This document shows positions 45,103 through 55,066 of a DNA stretch of 64,000 nucleotides, one piece after another. The number at the start of each line of letters is the position of its first letter. The stretch's first letter is position 1. The DNA comes from Nostoc sp. NIES-3756 (lineage in GTDB: Bacteria; Cyanobacteriota; Cyanobacteriia; Cyanobacteriales; Nostocaceae). Location: the NCBI RefSeq assembly GCF_001548375.1, contig NZ_AP017295.1, forward strand, positions 2,390,501 through 2,454,500, in the 5' to 3' direction. Position numbers and translations under genes: made by a program. Under the pieces are notes generated by a model that did no database searches, was not told the origin of the DNA, and saw nothing but the letters and a program-made list of their open reading frames with translations.

Positions 45103-47742
45103 TTAATAACCTGACCTAGCTAAGTTTTTGAACTTGGTAAATTGTGGGTCGAATAAGAGTTTTACTGTACCAGTGGGGCCGTTGCGGTGCTTGGCTACGA
45201 TGACTTCGGCAATGCCGCGATCGGGGCTATCGCTGTTATAGTAATCATCGCGGTATAACATGATGACTAAATCCGCGTCCTGTTCAATAGAATTGTGAAC
45301 GATGATGTTATTAGCAATAAAATTGTGCAGACCAGGAACAGTCAAATCAAATACTTCTTCCTCGCTGCTATATTCAATTGCAACAATTTCATCCCAATAA
45401 ACATCACTCTGAGCAAGAGCAAGTAATTCACTAGATTGAACAACCTCAGCAACTTTCAAAGCTCTTTCTCTACTTAAATTCGCTTTGTAAAGCGTGGAGC
45501 CACAATAGGATATCTCTATCTTTGAATGTAATTCTCTTGTTGTCAATTCCGCAGATTGCATTGCAGGTAAAACGAGTTTTTTCCAAACATCTTTGGGGAT
45601 TGTATCTCTATTAGTATTGTGAATGCAATTTTCCAGGTGTTCAAAAATTTGTTGCAGTGAACCTAGCTTGTATTTTCCTACTGCTCCAATATGAAGAATA
45701 AATAACTCAAGGTCAGGTTTACCAGTTATTTTTACATGGTACTGGTCTCTACCTTTGCCCAATTGAGGAACTGTCTTGAGTGTTGCATTAATACCAAACT
45801 TTAATAAAAGAGTTTGTACATCAACAGCCAATCTATAACTACTAGTTGCATAATATGCAATAGGTCTTGGTTTTTTACCTCTAACTAATTTAATAGAACC
45901 ATCTGTACTCCATAAATGTCTAAGAAAGCAAGATATTAACTCTATTGGTTGTAGGAATAACTCTTGAGGAACAAATTTTTCGTAAGACCTCAAACCAAAA
46001 ACACCAAGAGAATCTAGCCATTTGGCTACAGGATTTCTCACACTATGAGTTAAGCGTTGTGTTGCAGACAAATAAACTTGATACCAGCCGCGTTCAGGTG
46101 AAATTCTAGGAGTAATTGCATCCCCAAAAACTTCTTTTGCTAAGAAAACGACATTTTCAGCTAAATCTATTTCCCTGGTAGTGTACTGTATTGCATGACG
46201 TGGCAATGTACAACCATCACCGATTAAATGCCCTAATAATGCAACTTCAGCATAAGTCATGGTTTGTTTACCAAGACTGGGTAGATGCCGTGGTAAACAT
46301 AAATGTTGTCTAGGACTTAACTCATCTAGTCTACGCCAACCATGAATTGTCAGGAATTTGTGATTAGCTGTAGCACGAATTTTGCACCCCTTACGAGTCG
46401 TTAGGGTAAATACAGGCTTTATACCTGTTGAAAAGGCATTACTAACAACTGCCTTTTCTAACTTCATTGTGGCTTGATTTAAAGCCCAAACGGCAAAACC
46501 AGACTTACCTACTAATTCCTTAATGGGTACTTGTAAACCGCTATCTGCTAACGTTATTAAGCTATCACCAGTTAAACAACCTGACTCTCTTAAATCAGAT
46601 AACATAGGGCGCTTGTTGGTACGTGCTTCTACGCCGCGACTTAGCTGAGATAAAGCGATCACAGGCACAGATAATTCCCTAGCTAAACCTTTGAGCGAAC
46701 GGGTAATTTTTGATAATTCTTGTACACGATTATCACCGCCTCCCTCCATCAATTGCAGGTAATCTATAACTATCAAACCTAGTTCTAAACCCTGTTCGGC
46801 TTGCAGTCTGCGGGCTTGAGAACGCATTTGGGTGACGGTAATATTTGGCGTATCATCGATAAAAATGGGCATTTCCGAAAGCATACTAATTGCCCGGCTT
46901 AATGGTTCCCATTGTGTTTGACTCAGGCGACCACTCCGCAGATAACCGCTTTCGATTTGGGCTTCACTTGCGAGTAGACGTTGTACCAGTTGCTCTTTAG
47001 ACATTTCTAAACTGAAAACAGCAACAGGTAACTTCATTCCCGCAGCAATGTTATTAGCTAGGTTCAGGCAAAATGCTGTTTTCCCCATTGACGGCCGACC
47101 AGCGACGATAATCAAATCCGATCGCTGAAAGCCACTGGTCATGGCATCTAAATCATAAAAGCCGCAGGGAATCCCAGGTAAGGCAATGCCTTGATTGCGA
47201 TCCTCAATTTCTTGAAAGTTATTAATTAAGGTGTCGGCTATGTGAACTAAACCTGATTGGGGGCGTTCTTGAGTAACACCAAAAACTTTTTGTTCTGCTT
47301 GGTCTAATACTATGGGTAATTCTTTATCTGTCTCGTAACCGAGATGGACAATTTCATTGCCAGCTTTAATTAATTGCCGTCGCAGGTACTTTTCCATTAC
47401 CAACCCGGCTAAGGCATCAATATTCACAGCCGATACGGTGCGGTCTACCAGTGTGGCTAATTTATTTCTGCCACCAATGCGAGTTAACAACTCATTATCA
47501 GTCAGCCAACTTGTGACCGAGAGTAAATCTGTAGGTTTACCTTGAGCATGGAGACGTAACGCAGCTTGGTAAATATCTTTATGGGCGCTAACATAAAATG
47601 CTTCAGAAAGGAGGCGATCGCTTACTCGACCAATCGCTTCTGGATCTAACAAAATCCCCCCCAAAATCGCTTCTTCCGCTTCGATGTTTTGGGGTGGAAG
47701 GCGATCGCTACCATCACCGTGAAAACTTAATTCTTCAGCCAT
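45103..47742 (-). CDS. dnaB: Replicative DNA helicase with intein
   Basis: DnaB unwinds DNA at the replication fork. The extein has the N-terminal DnaB domain (LPPQNIEAEEAILGGILLDP), Walker A GRPSMGKTAF, Walker B LIVIDYLQLM and the C-terminal KHRNGPTGTVKLLF. A 429-residue intein interrupts the sequence between LSDLRESG and SIEQDADLVIML, leaving Ser as the +1 residue. The spliced protein is ~450 residues, normal for DnaB. I place the start at the ATG at 47742 (MAEELSFHGDG); an upstream TTG at 47784 lies inside the flanking repeat and gives a non-family N-terminus. Confidence 0.95.
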   Translation of the reverse strand: MAEELSFHGDGSDRLPPQNIEAEEAILGGILLDPEAIGRVSDRLLSEAFYVSAHKDIYQAALRLHAQGKPTDLLSVTSWLTDNELLTRIGGRNKLATLVDRTVSAVNIDALAGLVMEKYLRRQLIKAGNEIVHLGYETDKELPIVLDQAEQKVFGVTQERPQSGLVHIADTLINNFQEIEDRNQGIALPGIPCGFYDLDAMTSGFQRSDLIIVAGRPSMGKTAFCLNLANNIAAGMKLPVAVFSLEMSKEQLVQRLLASEAQIESGYLRSGRLSQTQWEPLSRAISMLSEMPIFIDDTPNITVTQMRSQARRLQAEQGLELGLIVIDYLQLMEGGGDNRVQELSKITRSLKGLARELSVPVIALSQLSRGVEARTNKRPMLSDLRESGCLTGDSLITLADSGLQVPIKELVGKSGFAVWALNQATMKLEKAVVSNAFSTGIKPVFTLTTRKGCKIRATANHKFLTIHGWRRLDELSPRQHLCLPRHLPSLGKQTMTYAEVALLGHLIGDGCTLPRHAIQYTTREIDLAENVVFLAKEVFGDAITPRISPERGWYQVYLSATQRLTHSVRNPVAKWLDSLGVFGLRSYEKFVPQELFLQPIELISCFLRHLWSTDGSIKLVRGKKPRPIAYYATSSYRLAVDVQTLLLKFGINATLKTVPQLGKGRDQYHVKITGKPDLELFILHIGAVGKYKLGSLQQIFEHLENCIHNTNRDTIPKDVWKKLVLPAMQSAELTTRELHSKIEISYCGSTLYKANLSRERALKVAEVVQSSELLALAQSDVYWDEIVAIEYSSEEEVFDLTVPGLHNFIANNIIVHNSIEQDADLVIMLYRDDYYNSDSPDRGIAEVIVAKHRNGPTGTVKLLFDPQFTKFKNLARSGY
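45292..46578 (-). other. DnaB intein with LAGLIDADG homing endonuclease
   Basis: The in-frame insert encodes 429 residues. It starts with Cys1 (CLTGDSLITL, block A), has block B (KIRATANHKFLTIHGWRRL), two dodecapeptide endonuclease motifs (LLGHLIGDG and LRHLWSTDG), and ends with block F/G EVFDLTVPGLHNFIANNIIVHN with the penultimate His and terminal Asn. All splicing residues are present, so it should self-excise. Insertion site and length match the well-known DnaB intein of Synechocystis (RESG/SIE). Both endonuclease aspartates are kept, so homing activity is possible. Confidence 0.95.
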
Positions 47743-47759
47743 AAGGGTGGAAGTGGGGA

Positions 47760-47860
47760 GAGATGTAGCTTGCTTCTCTAACAAGACGCTACGCGAACCC
47801 GCAGGGTGGGAGTAGGGGAAGATGAGGGAGAGGGGGAGAAAATGATTAACTCCTGCCTCC
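47760..47860. repeat. Right arm of the 101-bp inverted repeat around dnaB
   Basis: Reverse complement of 44980-45080, ending 18 bases before the dnaB start codon. A further tcctgcctcctgcc tandem tract continues to 47886 just before the rplI stop. Confidence 0.9.
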
Positions 47861-47889
47861 TGCCTCCTGCCTTCTGCCTCCTGCTCCGA

Positions 47890-48348
47890 TTAACTAGCTA
47901 CTACTTCGATATCAACTACTGCTGTTACATCGGAGAATAGCTTGATTTCTGCTTTGTAAGTACCTAACTTACCAATGTCGGGAATGGTAATACCACGACG
48001 GTCTACTTCTTGACTTGTAGCTGCTTGAATCGCATCTGCAACATCTTGGCTGGTGACTGTACCGAAAATAGCTTCGTTTTCACCAACTTGCTTGGCAATT
48101 TTCAAGCTACCAACTTTTTCTAAGCTGGCTTTCTGCTCTAATGCTTGTTGTTTGAGTTCTGCTTGACGTTGCCGTTCTTGTTCGCGGCGACGTTCTACTT
48201 GCTTGAGAATACCAGGAGTGGCATGAGTTGCCAAACTCTGAGGAATCAAATAATTACGAGCATAACCAGGAGCTACTTCCACTAAGTCGCCGGATCTGCC
48301 TAGCTTGCTGACATCCTTTGTTAAAACTAATTGTACGCGCTTCGCCAT
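47890..48348 (-). CDS. rplI: 50S ribosomal protein L9
   Basis: L9 binds 23S rRNA near the L1 stalk. The 152-residue protein has the N-terminal domain ([32 protein letters not shown]), the long connecting helix ([18 protein letters not shown]) and the C-terminal domain with [13 protein letters not shown]. Length is normal. It lies upstream of dnaB on the same strand, the order commonly found in bacteria. Confidence 0.97.
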   Translation of the reverse strand: MAKRVQLVLTKDVSKLGRSGDLVEVAPGYARNYLIPQSLATHATPGILKQVERRREQERQRQAELKQQALEQKASLEKVGSLKIAKQVGENEAIFGTVTSQDVADAIQAATSQEVDRRGITIPDIGKLGTYKAEIKLFSDVTAVVDIEVVAS

Positions 48349-48555
48349 TGTTTTCTATTTTCCTGTAAAATCTCATTAACTTGGGTTGCAGCAGGATAGC
48401 TCACGTTAGTGTAACCCTATTCCCAGCATTTCTATACCCTAAAGCTTACAGATCCTAGCGAACTGCCGGGGGCGATCGCAACTCTTTGGTATGAAAAAGT
48501 TTAAATTTGTTGACTGTTGACTGGAGCGGAGTAGAAAAAACAACTGAACAACTGC

Positions 48556-49329
48556 CTAAAACCTATCCTTTAATCCCCGGATACGAGCAAAGGTTTGGAT
48601 GGGGTCGTTACTTTTAACTGCTGTTTGTAATGCGGGTTGCTCCCAGCGTAAAAAGGGGTTGGTGAGCTTTTCTACGCCTAGTTGTGAGGGTACTGTGGGT
48701 ATTCCTTGAGTGCGTTGCTTTTGGACTTCATCAAAGCGTTTTTGTAAGTCGGTATTCCCAGCATCTACACTGAGTGCAAATTGTAAATTCTTTAATGTGT
48801 ATTCATGAGCGCACCAGACACGAGTATTTTCTGGTAGAGAGCGTAGCTTAGTTAAAGATTCTACCATTTGTGCTGGTGTGCCTTCAAATAAGCGACCGCA
48901 ACCACCAGCAAACAGGGTATCGCCACAGAATAATTCCCCCGGTTCGTTTGGTGTTTGAGGAGGGAAGTAGTAAGCGATGTGGGCGCGGGTGTGTCCGGGT
49001 ACGAAGATAACATCGGCTACTCTATCAGCAAATTGGACGCGATCGCCTTGTTGTAAAAATACTTGCTGTCCTGGGATTCTACCTTTATCTTCGGCTCCAC
49101 CATAAACTTTCACTTGGGGGAACTTTTGGATTAACTGCTGATTTCCACCTACATGATCATTGTGATGGTGTGTATTAAAAATTGCCACTAACTCTGCATT
49201 TAATTGAGCCAATTGTTTAAGTACTGGCTCGGACTCTGCCGGATCAACAACAGCCGCAATATTCTGTTGAGGGTCATGCAATAAAAAAATGTAATTATCT
49301 GAAAGTGCCGCTAATCGAATCACCTGCAT
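48556..49329 (-). CDS. gloB: Hydroxyacylglutathione hydrolase (glyoxalase II)
   Basis: Glyoxalase II splits S-lactoylglutathione to D-lactate and glutathione in methylglyoxal detoxification. The 257-residue metallo-beta-lactamase-fold protein shows the binuclear metal site [11 protein letters not shown] (His54, His56, Asp58, His59), [27 protein letters not shown] and [11 protein letters not shown], and ends with NPFLRW typical of GloB. It follows an intergenic gap upstream of rplI on the same strand. Confidence 0.95.
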   Translation of the reverse strand: MQVIRLAALSDNYIFLLHDPQQNIAAVVDPAESEPVLKQLAQLNAELVAIFNTHHHNDHVGGNQQLIQKFPQVKVYGGAEDKGRIPGQQVFLQQGDRVQFADRVADVIFVPGHTRAHIAYYFPPQTPNEPGELFCGDTLFAGGCGRLFEGTPAQMVESLTKLRSLPENTRVWCAHEYTLKNLQFALSVDAGNTDLQKRFDEVQKQRTQGIPTVPSQLGVEKLTNPFLRWEQPALQTAVKSNDPIQTFARIRGLKDRF

Positions 49330-49756
49330 AATCTTTAATCTCTTTTATACATCAATAGCAATCAGTGCTGATCTGTGAGCAAGATACTTCTGTTATGCTT
49401 CCTGCCTCCTCATTTCTCTCTAGTTAATGTCATAAGAAAAACTTATATTCTATTGTTTCTATTTGAAATCCCAGAAACCATGATAGTATACAACCGTGAT
49501 TACACTGGAAGTGTACAAAAAAAATACAAAGATGTTGACTATTTATCAGTAATACTTCTCTGGAAGAGAGTATAAATACAAAGTTAAATTATTTGTGTTC
49601 TTTTTTGCTGGGAAATAGCAAAATACTATGGATATACAGATATAAATATTTAATTTTAGTGAAAACTTGTTGATACTTTCGCGATCGCCTAAGTATTGAT
49701 TTTTATACCCAAGACCAAATCATTCCCACATTCAGTTTGTTGCCATAGGAAAAAAT
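49330..49756. other. AT-rich intergenic stretch, no gene seen
   Basis: Divergent upstream region of gloB and the small gene at 49757. A 66-codon frame at 49375 has no ribosome-binding site or protein-like composition and I do not support it. Confidence 0.4.
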
Positions 49757-49987
49757 ATGAGTAGTGACTACAGATACAGTTACAGCAGTGTTTATAGTCA
49801 ATCAGAAACAGCAGTTAAGCCAGTCGTAGATAGAATCTTACGCTCCGGTAAATTAAGTCCTCAAGACCATGATCTGCTCACCTCAGTGGTATTGAATCGT
49901 AATGATATTAGTGAAGCAGAACGTCGCCAAATTAACCGCATCTTTGACCATATCCAGACAGGGCAATTAAAACTGACTGAGTGGTAA
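49757..49987 (+). CDS. Small conserved hypothetical protein
   Basis: This 76-residue protein starts at an ATG preceded by ATAGGAAAA. It has a Tyr/Ser-rich N-terminus (YRYSYSSVYSQSE) and a helical body with VDRILRSGKLSPQDHDLL and ISEAERRQINRIFDHIQTGQL. It is soluble and unrecognised; the layout resembles small helical proteins shared among filamentous cyanobacteria. It sits just before the glycan cluster but is separated by ~190 bases. Confidence 0.65.
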   Translation: MSSDYRYSYSSVYSQSETAVKPVVDRILRSGKLSPQDHDLLTSVVLNRNDISEAERRQINRIFDHIQTGQLKLTEW

Positions 49988-50180
49988 CGCAATTAAGGGA
50001 ATTATTAGTATGCTCAGGATTACTAGTATATTAATTTACTTATAGAATACGTAAAAACTGAGATAGAAGCAGATGAAAATATCTTTTATCTGACCTCTTA
50101 CTTCTTTTTCTATGGCTACATACCATATGAGGATTTATGATTATCTTGGACAGGTTAAATTATCCCAACAATATTAAATT

Positions 50181-51377
50181 GTGAATCTACAGGCGAACAA
50201 ATCCAGCTTAAAAGTTTCTATTATTGTCAGCGACTTATCCAGTGCTGGAGCAGGAAGGTGGGGAGGCGGTTCTGTACGTTCTTTTCTCCTAGCTCAAGCA
50301 CTGCAAAAGCTGAATTATGAAGTCGAAATTTTAGGATTTGTCTTTGGTGAAGCAGCAGTTTTTCCCCAATCAGAAATTCAGATTCATCAGTTCATAGGTC
50401 ATAAATATCCCCAATTTTTGGGTTCGGCGGCAGAACTATTAAAAAGAATTGATGGTGATATTATTTATGCGATGAGACCTAAACCTACAACTTTAGGTCT
50501 ATCTTTATGGAAAAAATTAAGAACTCGTCTGCCAGTAATTTTAGATATAGATGATTGGGAATTAAGCTGGTATGGAGGGGAAAAATGGCAGTATCGTCCC
50601 TCTTTGAAGCAACTTTATCGAGATATTTTCAAGCCAGATGGAGCTTTACGCAATCCCGATCATCCTTTGTATTTAAAATTTTTGGAAGGGATTGCGCCAA
50701 AAGCTGATGCAGTAACAATTCATACTAAATTTTTACAAGAACGCTTTGGTGGTATTTACATACCTAATGGTAAAGATACTGATTTATTTAACCCCATTAA
50801 CTACGATGCCGAAGAAAGTCGAGCTTTTTATGGATTATCCGACTACAGGATTTTAATGTTTCCTGGTGCGCCCAGACCATATAAAGGGGTTGAAGATATC
50901 CTTACGGCGTTGGATATTCTCAATGAACCGGATTTAAGACTCGTAATTGTGGGCGGTAGTCCTTATGATGACTATGATGCTCAACTTATGGAAAAGTGGG
51001 GACGTTGGATTATTAAGTTACCTAAATCTCCACCTACGCAAATGCCAAAAATTGTTGCGGCTGCACATATTATTGTGGTTCCTCAACGTAATACACCTGC
51101 TGCTTTAGCCCAGTTTCCCTTGAAATTAACTGATGGGATGGCAATGGCTAAGCCGATTTTAGCGACAAATGTCGGGGATATTCCAGAAATTGTCGGGGAA
51201 ACGGCTTATTTGGTTGAGCCTGCTTGCCCTGAAGAAATGGCATCGCAGATTAAGTTAATATTTGCCGACTGGGATGCAGCAAGCGATCGCGGTCGTCAAG
51301 CTAGAGTAAGATGTATAGAAAAATACAGTATATCGGCTATGGCTAGTACTCTACAGTCAGTTATTGCTAGTTTGTAA
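50181..51377 (+). CDS. Family 4 glycosyltransferase
   Basis: This 398-residue GT-B glycosyltransferase transfers a sugar from a nucleotide donor, presumably to a growing surface glycan on the cytoplasmic side. It shows a glycine-rich N-terminal loop (SSAGAGRWGGGSVRSF), HTKFLQERFGGIYIPNG, the donor-binding start FPGAPRPYKGVEDILTAL and the C-terminal acidic region around FPLKLTDGMAMAKPILATNVGDIPEI. The start is a GTG without a clear ribosome-binding site. It opens the glycan/export cluster. Confidence 0.87.
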   Translation: MNLQANKSSLKVSIIVSDLSSAGAGRWGGGSVRSFLLAQALQKLNYEVEILGFVFGEAAVFPQSEIQIHQFIGHKYPQFLGSAAELLKRIDGDIIYAMRPKPTTLGLSLWKKLRTRLPVILDIDDWELSWYGGEKWQYRPSLKQLYRDIFKPDGALRNPDHPLYLKFLEGIAPKADAVTIHTKFLQERFGGIYIPNGKDTDLFNPINYDAEESRAFYGLSDYRILMFPGAPRPYKGVEDILTALDILNEPDLRLVIVGGSPYDDYDAQLMEKWGRWIIKLPKSPPTQMPKIVAAAHIIVVPQRNTPAALAQFPLKLTDGMAMAKPILATNVGDIPEIVGETAYLVEPACPEEMASQIKLIFADWDAASDRGRQARVRCIEKYSISAMASTLQSVIASL

Positions 51378-51487
51378 GTATTCATAGGGATACGGTAATG
51401 ATTAGTAGCCAATACAATGAGAAGTTAATCAAGCCTTGATTGATTATGTTACAAATAATTCTAGTGTTACCCTAACGAATAAACTAA

Positions 51488-53755
51488 ATGCCTAATCAAC
51501 GCATCTTACTAAAATTTGCGAAACCATACCCAGGATTAATTCTACTGACGATAATATTAGGATTTTCTGGAGCTTTATTTAATGGGATTAGCACAACGCT
51601 GATTGTACCGATAATTTTAAGAATAGTGGGGCAGCCAGTAGACTTAGAAGGCGCTCCAGGATTACTTAAAGCCATCATGACACCATTTGATCATGTGCCA
51701 GAAAACTATCGTATTGGTGCAATGGCAGGGGCAATTATCTTTACGATTGCTTTAAAAAATTTGGCAACTTATACTAGCACATTAGCATCAAGTTCTTTAA
51801 GCCGTCGGCTGACTGCGGATATGCGAGAAGCCGGCGTTAATTTATTACTAAATATTGATATAGATTATTATGCCAAAACCAAGGTCGGTGACTTAATCAA
51901 CAGATTAGGAGGAGAAATTGGCCGTGCTGCTAGTTATGTAAGTAATATTATCAAGTTAATTATTCTTGTTATTACAATTTTTGTTTTTGTTTGCCTGTTG
52001 GTGTCAATTTCTTGGCAGTTAACCATTATGGCAACTATCTTGCTGTCGATAGTAACATTAGTCAATCAATTTGCCATTACCCGTTCCCGTAAATATGGCA
52101 AAATATTGAGTGATATGTCAAAAGCATACTCAATAGCTGTTTTGGAAACCCTGAATGGTATTCGTCTTGTAAAAGCTACAGCTAATGAAAATAGGGAGTT
52201 TCAACGAATTAAAAGATTAATTCGTGATCGGGAATCGGCTGACTTTAAATCTCAGATGAACTCAAATGCAATCTCTCCCATCAGCGAATTTTTGGGAGTC
52301 ACAGCTTTATTATTGATTGTAATTTTAAGTAAGACTTTCTTTGCCGAGCAAATTAGTACGATTTCGACTGTAATTTTAACATATCTATTAATATTATTGC
52401 GCTTGCTGCCACTAGTTGCTCAACTCAATAGTCTGCGTAGTAACTTTGCTAGTATGGTTGCTAGTGTAGATATGACATCTGACTTATTACGATTAGATGA
52501 TAAGCCATTTCTAGTCAATGGAAAAATTGCTTACAACAGTTTACAAAAAGGGATTACTTTTGAATCTGTTTCCTTTACTTACCCTGGTCATAGTAAGCAG
52601 GTACTCAAAGAGGTAACTTTAAATTTACCCCGTGGCACAACTTTAGCATTGGTAGGTGGTTCTGGTGCAGGTAAGTCAACTTTAGCAGACTTATTACCCA
52701 GATTTTATGACCCCACAGGGGGCAGTATTCGTATTGATGGTGTAGATTTGCGTGAGTTCGATATTTCATCCTTACGCAGATGTATGGGAATTGTTAGCCA
52801 AGATACTTTTCTCTTTAATAATTCAGTACGCAATAACATCGCCTATGGTAAACAGGATGCTACAGACGAAGAGATTTTATTAGCTGCTAAACGGGCAAAT
52901 GCCTATGAATTTATTAGTAAATTACCGCAGCAATTTGATACGATGGTAGGCGATCGCGGTGTCATGTTATCTGGAGGACAAAGACAAAGACTAGCGATCG
53001 CTCGCGCACTCCTACAAAATCCCGATATTCTGATCCTTGATGAAGCGACTAGTGCTTTAGATACCGTCTCTGAACGTTTAGTACAAGCTGCTTTAGAAGA
53101 ACTCAGCCGCGACAGAACTACATTAGTGATTGCACACCGTCTATCTACAGTCCGTAAAGCTAATCAAATTGCTGTATTAGATCAAGGTAAAGTAGTTGAG
53201 GTAGGAACCCACGAAGAATTATTACAAAAAGGTGGCTACTACTCCCGTCTGTATGGAATGCAGTTTAGTAATACAGAAGGTAATAAAACCAATCAAAGTT
53301 TCTTACGAATTTCTCATGAAATTCGCAACCGTCTTAACTCAATGATTGGTATTTTACGCTTGTTGCTGGATGATGTTACAGACAATAGCCAAGAACATCA
53401 AGAATTGATTGAAGATTCTTACAAATCAGCTTTTAAAATTATTAATACTCTAGATATTTTTGAGGACAGTTTGCAGCAACAGGTGCAATATTTATCTCAT
53501 TCATTAACGGAGGAAAATCAAAATAATAAACAAATGGAGAATTTGAAAGATATTAATGAATTTCGTATACAGTTCAACAATATATTAATTTCTCTACGCT
53601 CCTTAACGGATATCACAGGAGAATTAGCCGAAAGAGAATATTCATTAATTAAAGAGGCTCTAAATCTGTCGATAAGTTTACTTAATTACTTAGAGAAATT
53701 TGAAAATGACATCTTGTCACCACAACCAGAACTATTGACACCAAATAAACAATGA
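51488..53755 (+). CDS. ABC exporter (MsbA/HepA-like) with histidine-kinase-like C-terminal extension
   Basis: The 755-residue protein has a type IV ABC exporter core (~1-593): six membrane helices, Walker A GGSGAGKST, signature LSGGQRQRLAIARAL, Walker B ILILDEATSALD and H-loop IAHRLST. Such exporters move lipid-linked or polysaccharide material; HepA of heterocyst envelope formation is of this type. The last ~160 residues are unusual. They begin SFLRISHEIRNRLNSMIGIL, which matches an HisKA dimerisation/H-box helix, and continue as a long helical region with no HATPase domain. This may be a dimerisation or phospho-accepting module. It overlaps the next glycosyltransferase by four bases. Confidence 0.87.
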   Translation: MPNQRILLKFAKPYPGLILLTIILGFSGALFNGISTTLIVPIILRIVGQPVDLEGAPGLLKAIMTPFDHVPENYRIGAMAGAIIFTIALKNLATYTSTLASSSLSRRLTADMREAGVNLLLNIDIDYYAKTKVGDLINRLGGEIGRAASYVSNIIKLIILVITIFVFVCLLVSISWQLTIMATILLSIVTLVNQFAITRSRKYGKILSDMSKAYSIAVLETLNGIRLVKATANENREFQRIKRLIRDRESADFKSQMNSNAISPISEFLGVTALLLIVILSKTFFAEQISTISTVILTYLLILLRLLPLVAQLNSLRSNFASMVASVDMTSDLLRLDDKPFLVNGKIAYNSLQKGITFESVSFTYPGHSKQVLKEVTLNLPRGTTLALVGGSGAGKSTLADLLPRFYDPTGGSIRIDGVDLREFDISSLRRCMGIVSQDTFLFNNSVRNNIAYGKQDATDEEILLAAKRANAYEFISKLPQQFDTMVGDRGVMLSGGQRQRLAIARALLQNPDILILDEATSALDTVSERLVQAALEELSRDRTTLVIAHRLSTVRKANQIAVLDQGKVVEVGTHEELLQKGGYYSRLYGMQFSNTEGNKTNQSFLRISHEIRNRLNSMIGILRLLLDDVTDNSQEHQELIEDSYKSAFKIINTLDIFEDSLQQQVQYLSHSLTEENQNNKQMENLKDINEFRIQFNNILISLRSLTDITGELAEREYSLIKEALNLSISLLNYLEKFENDILSPQPELLTPNKQ

Positions 53756-54954
53756 AAAATCAATACATCTTTTATAGTAAAACATTATCGCAGCAACCAG
53801 ATACAGCCCATGAAATTCATGATGTTCTTTGTGCTAATGCTGCCGCCAATTTAGGCTATGATTCCGTTTTAGTATATCCAGAACCAAAACGAGGTTCTTT
53901 GAATACACTCTCATTGTTTTCTCCTTTTCAACCGAGACAACCGGCTAAAGATTTTGTAGAATTTTACGATGTTCAAGATAAGTTAAAAGTTGCCTCTTTA
54001 CCAATGCCTTGGCCTATTGATTGTGTTGGAGGTAAATTTACTGCATCTAGTACAATCATATCGCGCTACTATTTACCATTTCAGCTACTACGCCATACTA
54101 AAATTGTCCATACCAGAGATTGGAATTTTGTCAAAGCCGCAGTTAAGAATCGTATTCCCACAATTTATGAACGCCACTACTTCCAAAAGGAAAAAATTCC
54201 CACAGGCGTTACTGAAAGTCCTTTTTTCCAAATAGCTGTCACCCAATCAGAAATTATCAGACAAAGCCTAATTGAACAGGGGTTTCCCCCAGAGAAAGTT
54301 GTTTGGCTACACAACGGTTTTGAGCAATCATTTTTATTAAGACAGCCACAAGAAGCCGCAGCGTGGCGTAACGAATTACTAGGTAATGCAAGTCAGTCTC
54401 TAGTGGTTTATTCAGGTGCTTTATATCCCTTTAAAGGTATTGATATTTTAATTGATGCAGCTAAAGAATTACCACAGATACAGTTTGTTATTACAGGTGG
54501 GAAGGAAGAACAAGTAACAGCTTATCAACAAATAGCTAAAGATAAACAAGTAGAAAATATCAAGTTTTTAGGTTGGGTATTACCCCGCCAACGCTTAGTC
54601 AGTTTATTTCAAGCGGCTGATATTTTGGTTCATCCCCACTGTTCTGGCAAGTCCGCTAACTTCACAAATCCTGTAAAATTCTTTCAATATATGGCTTCAG
54701 GAACTCCCATAGTCATTACAGAAATTCCTCCATTGATGCTGTTTAAAGAGATGCCTTTAGCTGCTGTGTGGTGTGAACCTGATAACCCGGTTAAACTAGC
54801 TCAAGCATTAAAACAGGCTATAGAAATATATCCGAGAAGAATAGAAGGTTATACTAACAATATTGCATTAGCCAAACCATTTTCTTGGGAAAATCGCATA
54901 GATAAAATTATCAGTTATGTAGATGAATCATTCCGTCCTCAATTAATAGCTTAA
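53752..54954 (+). CDS. Family 4 glycosyltransferase
   Basis: This 400-residue GT-B enzyme is translationally coupled to the ABC exporter by an ATGA overlap. It shows VVWLHNGFEQSF, the donor-domain opening VYSGALYPFKGIDILIDA, FLGWVLPRQRLVSLFQAADILVHP and NPVKFFQYMASGTPIVITEIP. It is likely to build the glycan handled by the exporter; donor and acceptor are not readable. Confidence 0.88.
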   Translation: MKNQYIFYSKTLSQQPDTAHEIHDVLCANAAANLGYDSVLVYPEPKRGSLNTLSLFSPFQPRQPAKDFVEFYDVQDKLKVASLPMPWPIDCVGGKFTASSTIISRYYLPFQLLRHTKIVHTRDWNFVKAAVKNRIPTIYERHYFQKEKIPTGVTESPFFQIAVTQSEIIRQSLIEQGFPPEKVVWLHNGFEQSFLLRQPQEAAAWRNELLGNASQSLVVYSGALYPFKGIDILIDAAKELPQIQFVITGGKEEQVTAYQQIAKDKQVENIKFLGWVLPRQRLVSLFQAADILVHPHCSGKSANFTNPVKFFQYMASGTPIVITEIPPLMLFKEMPLAAVWCEPDNPVKLAQALKQAIEIYPRRIEGYTNNIALAKPFSWENRIDKIISYVDESFRPQLIA

Positions 54955-55066
54955 GTTAAAAATTAACTTACACAGCAATTATTAAATGAGTGAGAATATC
55001 AACCAATATTAAAATTATTATTTTAATAAGCTCTTACCTCTGTTCCCTACTATAGATAATAAATCA

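Noticed and set aside
49375..49575. 66-codon frame in the gap between gloB and the small gene
   Set aside because: No ribosome-binding site, and an AT-driven composition of hydrophobic residues; not supported.
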